64,000 nt of DNA from Tipula vernalis (lineage: Eukaryota > Arthropoda > Insecta > Diptera > Tipulidae), in contig OY282558.1 of NCBI GenBank assembly GCA_958295665.1, positions 60,686,789 through 60,750,788 of the forward strand, given 5' to 3'. How positions within the stretch are numbered: the first letter of the stretch is position 1; each line of letters begins with the position of its first letter. The notes under the pieces were generated by a model that was not told where the DNA came from, searched no databases, and was given only the letters and a program-made list of their open reading frames with translations. Shown here one piece after another: positions 55,869-64,000 of the stretch. Made by a program: the position numbers and the translations under genes.

Positions 55869-57431
55869 CAGCGGAGGCAATATATGTATATAGGGACAAA
55901 CTGTAATTAGAAATTTCACCTAAATCCACCACTGTATAATTTTTTAAATTTACAGTTATTTGTGTTTTAGTATTTTATATATAATATGCGTAACAGAGAA
56001 CAATCTAGTACAGTTCATTTAGAAATTTTGATTTGAAAACAAACGTTAAAAGGCAAAAATTATAAGGACAAAAGTGAAATTTAACATAATTTTTTTTAAT
56101 TTTGAGGTAAAAGTGAAAAGTTTCGTAATATTATATTGCAAATTAGGTCGAAATTTTTATAAATGGCTAATATATTTTTTGTAGGTTATAATTACAAAAT
56201 GCCACGAGGAAAACAATTAACCTTGGCTGAGCGCGGCAAAATTGATGCTTTTTATGAAAGTGACTTGACATTACGTGAAATTGCTAGCAGAATATGTAGA
56301 AGTAAAACCCTTGTGCATAATTACGTAACATTACGAGATAATTATGGCATTAAAAAGCGTTGTGCTCGTAAATTAACGATAACTGATCGTGACAAACGAG
56401 AGATTAAAAGACTTGCAGTTAAAAATTCAATGTCTCCTGCACAGATACGGCAGTATCTTCAACTTCCAATTAAAAAAGGCGTATTCGGCAAATTTTAAAA
56501 GAATCGGAACATCTGAAATACATGAAACGAGATGCTCGTCCGCGACTTTTACCAAGGCATAAAATCGCTCGGTTGAGATTTGCTGAGGTTTACCAATTTT
56601 GGGATGAGGAGTGGCATAATGTCATATTTAGCGATGATAAAAAGTTTTCTCTTAACGGCCCTGATGGTTAGCAATGCTATTGGGGGGATACTCGTCAGAA
56701 CAGGGTTACTGGCCAATCACGAAATTTTGGAGGTGGCTCGCTGATGGTATGGGGAGCATTTTGTTACACAGAACGTGGTCCAATTTGTTTTGTATCAACT
56801 AAAATGAATGCTGCTAAGTATGTAAATCTGTTGGAAGACGTTTTAGTTGATTTTGGGAATAATACACTTGTTCAACATTGGGTATTCCAGCAAGATAATG
56901 CTGCAATACATTCAGTTTGACTTACAAAATCATTTTGTCAGAGCGTGGTATTGATGTTTTACATTGGCCTGCGATTAGTCCACATCTTAATCCAATGGAA
57001 AACGTTTGGGCAATACTTTCTAATCGCGTTTACCATAACGGCCGCCAATTTGAAACGTTTACCCAACTACGTAAATCCATTGTCACAGAATGGAAAAATA
57101 TTGATTAAAGTTTGCTGCCAAACCATATCAACTCGATGCTTCGTCGCCTCCAACAAGTAATTATAAAAGCAGGAGGTAATACTAATTATTAGGATAACAA
57201 TAAGATGCTGATATAATACAGATTAGCAAACTGTCCTTATAAATATTGCCTTCAGGAATTTTTTGTTTTATTTTTTAAAGACAATAGTTCACTCGAAATC
57301 CGAAATGTGGCATAATTATTTGAAGTTCCTTTCTTATGTATATAAACTAGAATAAAAAGTAATATGAATTCTTATTTTAAATATTCAATTTTTTAATTAA
57401 AATGTTGTCCCTATATATATTGCCTCCGCTG
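55869..57431 (+). mobile_element. Tc1/mariner-superfamily transposon, complete ends, TA duplication
   Basis: Ends CAGCGGAGGCAATATATG and (inverted) ATATATTGCCTCCGCTG, each flanked by TA (55867-55868 and 57432-57433). The inverted repeats run about 30 bp, to TAGGGACAA; the left has four extra bases. The element is 1563 bp with one transposase remnant in + orientation. Both termini are intact, but the transposase has stops and a frame change, so it could only move if supplied with enzyme by another copy. Confidence 0.93.
56199..57170 (+). pseudogene. Tc1/Tc3-type transposase, recently inactivated
   Basis: The start MPRGKQLTLAERGKIDAFYE at 56199 is preferred over the upstream in-frame ATG at 56163, as the conserved helix-turn-helix begins there. 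The first frame runs to 56498, ending after SPAQIRQYLQL; a frame change near 56480 leads to VIFSDDKKFSL with the first catalytic Asp. A TAG stop lies near 56668. GGGSLMVWGAFCY and FQQDNAAIHS (second Asp) follow, then a TGA near 56918, then in another frame WPAISPHLNPMENVWAIL with the catalytic Glu. Spacing fits a DD34E enzyme. Most of the protein is still readable. Confidence 0.9.
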
Positions 57432-57439
57432 TAGGCAGG

Positions 57440-57740
57440 CGATTGTGATGTTTAGCCACCTCTTTCCCCAGTAGCGCTAGTGACCCATTTTGTAAGACAT
57501 CGAATATAACATCAGTCGATTTCCATCTTCAACTGAAATCGTTGCTTCAAATACTTCTTTGGAAGTGTTTCGAGGAAAAATACTCATCAAACTTTTCGAT
57601 GGCTTGTTTAAATAGCTTAGCATCTTTCACTTCATTACCTTGATATGGAATGATACATATCTTGGACTTCTAATCCCGCTTTAGCGAGAAACATATTTTT
57701 CAGCGCTTTCGATTTATTAATTCAATTTATTTCTGGTCAA
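57440..57740 (-). pseudogene. Gag-like retrotransposon fragment
   Basis: Minus strand: MFLAKAGLEVQDMYHSI, then in the next frame NEVKDAKLFKQAIEKFDEYF, resembling the capsid N-terminal part of gypsy-type Gag (Gly-x-Glu-x-Gln-Asp...Tyr-Phe). It breaks near 57640. Short and isolated. Confidence 0.45.
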
Positions 57741-60700
57741 AATCTAGGTCAATCTCTTAACTAAAACCAAGGCTTTGTTACCCACACTGGTACAAAGCAT
57801 AAAGCACTCGTTTTGCTACATGGTGGCAATAATAAATTAGTCAAGATTGGGTATTACGTTTGTAATGTAGTGGTACTATTCCTTTTCCTTCAAAAGACAT
57901 TAAGTCCATTGGGAAAGTAGTTTTTTGGAAGCATTGTTGCGTCGTTTCCTAACGAGACAGGGCAGCCTACTCTGGTTAAATTAAACTGCGTCTTCGCTGA
58001 TTTCTCCACTTATGTATATTTACTAATTTGGTAAAGGTCTCGATATTTTACATTTTTTCATTACGTCAAAATTATTAATAAGTACAGTCGTGTTTGATTG
58101 TTCTCTTTCTTCAAATACGTCCTGAAAAGGCTTGAACCCGGTACCGTCTATGCTAGCTGCATGCAGTGAAATCCACTATAGCAACGACGATATCAAGTGT
58201 ACAAGTTGATCATGATTGCCATGGTCACAATATATTTGGGAACACACGAATTATGCTTTTTCTTCTATTGTTTCTAGCGACATCTCTATTCGAGTACCAA
58301 GTACTATACACTTTTAGAAATTTTTGTTAAACCTCTAAATATTTTAGTTTTATTAGTTATTCCATTACTCCATATTAGCGAATTAAGTATTTTCTGAAAT
58401 CCATATTAAACCCATTTTAAATTAAAAACAGTGTAAAAAAGACCGTGTAAAAAAGAGTTGGGTGTACTGAAGCAGTTTAATTTTGTTTATTTAAGAAATT
58501 TTGGCTTCTTTTAATGGGTTTTGAAGAACTGTAATAAATTTTGCCCATTCCACCTGTGTGCGTGTGTGGGAAAGTTTTCAAATCCTATACTTAATAGAAT
58601 TAATATTCTTAAATCTTGTTAAACGATTCACATGCATTCTTCGTGTTCTGTTCAAGCATATATGAGAAATCCAAAAACGGAATATGTTCATTCTCATACA
58701 CAAACATTATACTCAATATTCTACCAACGAAGAACCACCAACAAAAAAAATCCATCATTTCTTTCAACATTTCAACATAATTAGAACATTTCGCTGTTTA
58801 TATTACCAATTGCATTTCGCAGAAATGATATCGATGAATGATAATTCAGTATGCGCGCATTTTCGTATACATAATAAGAAATAAATAAAATACTTGAGAG
58901 ACGCGAAACATTTTGCGTGTGCATAATATTAAGACGATGACGGAAAAGTAAAAGAAGAAGAAGGCGAATTAGTTGCAAAATAAAAAAAAACTGTTTGTTC
59001 GCGAAATGATATCAATTTTAGAATTGAAAGTCTATTTGCATATTGTGTGATTAGAATTTTAAATTAGCGTCGTAAACGCAAAATAAAAAAAAAAACTCAA
59101 CATTCCGAATGAATTCTGTGATGAGTTTTACACAAAATGAACTTTCTACATGAGTATAAGACGCGGAGTAATTATATGCAATTATGATGTCATTCTTGTA
59201 TATAAATATTTTATGAACATCAACTAAAAAAAAACTAGCAACACACATTGGACGTCGTCGTTTTCGATGCTTTAAAAGTTCATTTCAAAAACTAAAATAA
59301 AAAACTAAAAAAATATAATAAAACAACTAACTAATACTACTTGGCCTTAAATAAATAATAATAAAGAAACGATGTAGACAAGTGCAGGTTCTTTCGTGTT
59401 TCTTCTTCGCTTCCATTTCATATTTTTTTGTATTTTTTATTTTGTGTAAGACATTTTGGGACGTATAAAGAATCAACAAATTTTTTTTTTTTTAAAAACA
59501 ACCAACTTCAACCTCATCAAAATATATATACTCGTGAAAAGAAATGTTAGTATATAAGAAATTCTAAGAAAAGAGGTTTCATTTTCTTGTACTCCTCTTC
59601 ATCATCGTCATCATTATGATTCTGGTTTGTCGTTTTCAATTTTAGAGTTTTTTTTTTTTTCGTTATTATTTTCTATCTTACACACACACAGTACAAAATA
59701 ATATTTAACTGTTGTGATGATCATTGTGATGATATCGCGCAGCACCATCATTAACATAATATACATAACAACATAAAATTCGCTTTCACTTTGTGTATGT
59801 GCGCGCATCTCGTCCATTTGATTGGTGCGCAAATTGGTAATTGGATAACGAATTTTTAAAAAATTGTCATTTACGAGTATTGCGGGGTCACATACGCACG
59901 GCAGATAGTAGTCGAAACACATTTATCTTGAACCAGTCTTATCAAATATAAAATACATTTTGCGGTTTCTGTCTGGAATTACCTACTTGATATACCTATC
60001 AGGGGCAAATAGACTAGATATAAGCCGTCTCAATGTCTCTGTGGGGCGGACTATTACGTTATCTTATCGCCTTTCTATAAGTTATAGATAGGTTATCGTT
60101 ATTCACAACAACCAAAAAAAACAAGTTTGAGTTTCGATTTTGACTGGACATAAAGCAAAAAAAAATGGAATGTTGAAGGCTAATTACAAATAGTAAACCA
60201 AAATTTGTGACTAATTTTTATTAGTTTATGAGAAAAATACTTATGTAAGTGTTTAGCAAAGAAAAATTTGGTAAATTTCCGTTTTACGAAATATAATAAT
60301 AGCCATATGTACATAATTCATTTTTGGGTTAAGATTTTGATGGGATCTTCGTAAAATATTATCAAGATCAAAAATAAAAATACCGCGCGCCATTGGTTTC
60401 TTATTAAACCGTAAATTTTGATTAAATCACATCACAAATTCCTTATTCTTCCTTAAAAATTTCGTTGTGCGTATTGTAAGCTAACTTTCATCCGGAAGCT
60501 TATAACCTTCAATTTTGCGTTTTGATTGACGTTTAATTTTAAATGTTTAGGGATTTTTGTTTATTTGTTTATGTTTACATATAGTGAATCAGCATTTTTT
60601 TTTCTGTTTACACGTTCAATAATAGAAGTTGAGACATGTCACGTTATTAAATCATAAATTAACAATTAAGCATTAAGAAGCGGAAGGTGTATAGAAGAAA

Positions 60701-61129
60701 ATAAAGAACAGTAATATTTAGGCATGTCAGGAAGCTCTATTGTCGGTATATTCTCCTCACAAATTGACCTAGAATAAATTACAGCGAAATGGATATCTGG
60801 CAACATGCTTTTTGCTTTCACTTAGAGAGTAAAAAGTGCTTCATATTGTTTTAATTATTTTAACTAAACGGTTCTTTACGTTGTTAGTGTTTTATTTATG
60901 TCTTCTCGGTTTGGTGCCACTCCTTGCCTTGAGCGCCATCAAAAAAGAGAAATCGGAAAAGTGTTCGTAGCCTATGAATTCTTTAAAAATGAACTTTCAT
61001 AAACCAAGTATTACACGAAAGCAACATTGAGGAACTTTTCATTTTTATCCATGTTTCTAAAGTTGTTTCACATTGTTCCTGTAAGTTTTACCCAGGAAAG
61101 ATTATTCATTCATTACTCATTTTTTATTT
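57741..61129. other. Intron sequence, no recognisable gene
   Basis: A/T-rich, with poly-A/T runs, short (CA)n near 59680 and scattered small frames that look like chance. No splice-flanked Ski/Sno-like exon was recognised. Confidence 0.5.
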
Positions 61130-61440
61130 TTTTAGAGAATAAAGAATGAGTAATGAGGGAATAATGTGTATATAATTAGTAATATCACTGATTAGTGGAT
61201 TCGATTATGAATGAGTATAATCCGTAAATAGTAGTGAATATTGAGTGAATAATAATGAGTAAATATTCAGCGATAATCAGTGAAAAACTTGAATAATGAG
61301 AGAACAAGTAAGAGTGAATAAGAGATGAAAATCATTATTCGTCAGGGAATGCTTGAATAACAGGTGAATAATAAATGAATAGTCAGTGAATAATGAATAA
61401 TATATGAGTGAGTAATGAGTTATTTTGAATTTAACTTTTG
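61095..61440. repeat. Degenerate GAATAATGAGT repeat
   Basis: Dozens of imperfect copies of TGAATAATGAGTGAATAA-type words on the + strand, with cytosine scarce. The left edge forms a hairpin, with TTCATTACTCATT followed by AATGAGTAATGAG. Non-coding. Confidence 0.75.
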
Positions 61441-61784
61441 TTTGATTTTGTTTGAATCCGCGAAAGCAATAAAGCTATAGTGACAGAATAATGAATGAAT
61501 ATGATGTTTGTTAGCTAATGCTTCCAAATTTTGAAACGAGCGAAGTCAAACTCTTAATTATTTAAATCTTCATCCGTTAATATGAAGCTTTTTAATATCT
61601 TCTTTGATATATGTCCGGATGCACTACTGTTGTAAAATTTCCGATATTTTTAAATTTGGTAACATTACCGGTAATATTACCGGTAACACGAGTAAAATAG
61701 ATAACACACTTTTGTACCAAAGAACACTAGTAATATTTTGACGTCTGGACAAAAGTAGTACGATTTTTAAATAAAACACAAACA

Positions 61785-62110
61785 GCTTATTATTCTTTCA
61801 AATATATTTCATCCTCTTCAAAGTAATCTCCTTCGGATAGAATACACTTATGCCAACGTTTTTTCCAGTCTTTGAAACAGTTGTTAAAGTCTATTTCCGG
61901 AATGGCCTACAAAACTTACTTCTTCGATTTCGCTTGGATCTCTTCTCTTTCATCTCTTGAGTTTCAGGAATAGTCAGAAGTCAAGCGGAGCTAAATCAGG
62001 CGAAGGGCAGTTGCGAAACAATATAGGTCGAATTTTTGGCCAAATAGTCACCTCTAATTGTCAATCGACAATTTTTGAGCATCAAATCCTTGACTTCTTT
62101 GACGTGGTGT
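61785..62110 (-). pseudogene. Mariner transposase C-terminal fragment
   Basis: Minus strand: scraps of the Pro-Asp-Leu-Ala-Pro region near 61990, EIQAKSKK near 61930, then IDFNNCFKDWKKRWHKCILS and EGDYFEED at about 61815-61895. This is the typical C-terminus of mariner transposases (Asp-Trp-x-x-Arg-Trp-x-x-Cys-Ile). Stops and frame changes interrupt the rest. Confidence 0.7.
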
Positions 62111-62379
62111 TCCTCGATATACGTCGAAGGATGGCAAGGTCGTCTTCAACGCCTACAGTAAATAATACATTTTATATAAATAAGAGTTTATGATCAATAA
62201 AACTCTCAAATCAATGTATGGTTCATCTCCGCCGACGCATTTATCATCCTCAGCCTCAACATCATTCATAACCGAATTATTCTTACTTTTCTCCAAGTCA
62301 TCCTCTTCTTCAAACGAATATGATTATGCAGCTTCATCCGTTAATAATAATTTGTATTTGATTCAGCAGGAATAACTTC

Positions 62380-63700
62380 ATCTTCATTATCCACACTTCC
62401 TATGTTCGATCTCGACAGGTTTAAGTTGTGCAAAATGTACGTTAGTTTTCCTGCACGATCAACAGTCAATGGATTACGTGTTAAGCTATGTGTATAAAAC
62501 CATAAGTACTGAATGTGCTTTCATTTACAGCTCTCGATGGAGGCATGCTTAAAATATCTACCGCCAAGCACTTAAAGGTGAAGTAGAACACAATCCCGCC
62601 CACCAAATTTTACCAGAGAGCTGCTCACTTGCAACCACAAACGGTCATGGAAAAAGTTCACTTCGAACATTGTAATGCGCCAAAGACTCATATATTTTGT
62701 TGTTCTTCTATTTTTTGTCCTTATATTTGGGTGAAATTCTGCGACATTAAAAATAAATTCAGTCGCTTCAAGTTTCTATGATTCCGAAATACTCTTTCCT
62801 CGAATATAGCTAGCAATCGGAGGTAGTCCACGATGAACAATTTCGAATAGGAGGTCGTAGATGCCTTCATAACTGACTTCACTTCGTCTTCGATAGCCAG
62901 CACCTGCGGGGCATACCTGATTTAGTATGAATGTAGATCGAATGTGGCATGAAAAATTAGCGAGATTTTTTATTTCCGAAACCATCCGTACGACTGACTA
63001 AAAATTTCAAACTGTTGATAGACTGAATCTTGAAGATATCGGCAATGAGCAAGTTAAGTCCATGGCCGATGCATCCATACTGGGTAATATAGGGATAGCT
63101 TTTGTTACCCATTTTTCGAGCCGCTTTATTGTTTGTTCCATTGTCAGTAGCAAGTGCATTAAATTTATAAATCTCAACGCCTTTTAACACCGCTTTAACT
63201 TTCTCGAAAAGCAACTTTAAAAGCCAAATGTCGATTTTCCTTAGTGAGTAGATTTATAGAAAAAGGCTTTGGGTGTATTAATGACATAATTTGTTATGGA
63301 GTCCCTCTGTATGTTCCACCGGTCTGCAACGTTAGATTTGCCGGCAATTTTTGGTAAGACTCACCCTTCGACACAATTATACTTAAGGCCTAACAATTGA
63401 TTGGAAAGTTGGTATTTCGAAGGAAGTTTATAGAACCGTCGCAATTTCTTCAACAAATCAATACAAGCCGACTTTGTGGTTGAGCCTAATGGAGCACCAG
63501 AAACGAAAAATGCTCGAGTAATAGCTCATTGACCATCTGGTGCTACTTTGGTCTCATGTTGTCAACGAAATTCCAGCACAATAGAGGTTTTCATCGACTA
63601 AGACGAAGTAGCCACTTTTCTAGTTAAAATAGTGATTGGTGTTTTTAACAGACAGAACGATGCATCATATTCAGGGTCAGATTCCTGCCCTATTACGTAT
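62380..63700 (-). pseudogene. hAT transposase remnant
   Basis: Minus strand in order: FVSGAPLGSTTKSACIDLLK and YKLPSKYQLSNQLL near 63400-63510; VLPKIAGKSNVADRW near 63330 (region before the first catalytic Asp); LATDNGTNNKAARKMGNKSY and YGCIGHGLNLLIADIFK at 63030-63160 (second Asp and Cys/His region); EVSYEGIYDLLFEIVHRG near 62850; WWAGL near 62610 and, in another frame, ILSMPPSRAVNESTFSTYGF near 62530 (C-terminal dimerisation segment). Several frame changes and stops; clearly inactive. Confidence 0.75.
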
Positions 63701-64000
63701 TTGCCAAATGATTATGTCAATGAAACAGGAAAAAGGTGTAGATAATCATATTTTACAGCAAAAATTTGGTGTAGTAGATTAATAATACATAAGGAAGTAT
63801 AATACAGTGGTGTCACAACTCTTTTTACATTTAGACTAGTTAACTTGTTTGGAAAAAACATTTTTAAAATTACCGATTTTACCGGTAATATTACCACCGA
63901 GAATATTACCATTTATATCACTAGGATGCACTAAAACACATTAGATAAGTCCGAGCTCCAATTTTTCGGCTACTCCAAGCTCTAACTGAAGTTTCAACCC

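Larger units (their letters stand above)
61655..63912 (-). mobile_element. hAT-type transposon fossil (with nested mariner scrap)
   Basis: The putative ends carry the same motif in opposite orientation: GGTAACATTACCGGTAATAT at 61660 and, inverted, TTTACCGGTAATATTACC near 63870-63895. Between them is a minus-strand hAT transposase remnant (62380-63700) and, near the left end, a mariner fragment. Flanking 8-mers are not clearly duplicated, so the boundaries are tentative. Confidence 0.5.
52170..64000 (+). other. Snoo intron 1 (after start codon), runs past the window
   Basis: Begins with the donor GTAAGATTTT. No acceptor followed by Ski/Sno coding sequence was found in the remaining 11.8 kb. 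The interval contains the palindrome, MITEs and transposon fossils listed below, all consistent with a long intron. Positions 52320-53340 hold only A/T-rich sequence with repeated AAATTTTGAAATTT-like words. Confidence 0.75.

Overview
This is insect nuclear DNA, most plausibly from a fly (Diptera). It is AT-rich and intron-bearing, with two recognisable single-copy animal genes in a very large load of decayed transposable elements. The order-level guess rests on the element mix (Ty3/gypsy, copia, BEL/Pao, Jockey-type LINE, Tc1/mariner, hAT) and an insect-like start context. I see no tRNA, rRNA, CRISPR array or prokaryotic gene organisation.

Host genes. (1) The last two coding exons (23552-23724 and 25888-26430, + strand) of a gene I cannot name; it ends in a long Asp/Glu/Ser-rich tail and has a poly(A) signal at 26502. 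Everything left of 23552 may be its upstream intron (inference). (2) An intact single-exon PIF1 DNA helicase, 661 aa, on the minus strand (34760-36745). (3) The first coding exon of the Ski/Sno co-repressor gene (Snoo) at 51300-52169, + strand. It ends in a splice donor, so the remaining 11.8 kb of the window is its first intron after the start codon.

Mobile DNA, left to right: decayed gypsy gag (1-916, -); a long-inverted-repeat element at 4433-7549 carrying a minus-strand gene remnant with a nuclease-like segment and a cysteine-rich CXC C-terminus; gypsy pol (7990-8815, -); two related gypsy/mag-type elements head to head (10440-12990, - and 13119-18316, +, the latter with LTRs); copia, gypsy and mariner debris (19200-22580, -); a mariner/maT fossil and a duplicated ~1.8 kb unit with MITE insertions (26808-33000); an 18-bp minisatellite and a BEL/Pao integrase fragment (33264-34110); copia (+) and gypsy (-) at 37850-41467; a nest at 43640-48970 in which a Jockey-type LINE splits a gypsy remnant next to a copia remnant.

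The Snoo intron holds a near-perfect 154-bp-arm palindrome (53709-54019), a 99-bp element with perfect TTAA duplications, a Tc1-type transposon with both ends and TA duplications, a gypsy gag scrap, and a hAT fossil enclosing a mariner scrap. Upstream of Snoo, a 37-bp-arm hairpin (49409-49512) has pre-miRNA-like geometry.

The strongest candidates for something undescribed are the long-inverted-repeat element at 4433-7549, the hairpin at 49409-49512 and the palindrome complex at 53361-54144. Protein-family assignments are by eye and were not checked against any database.
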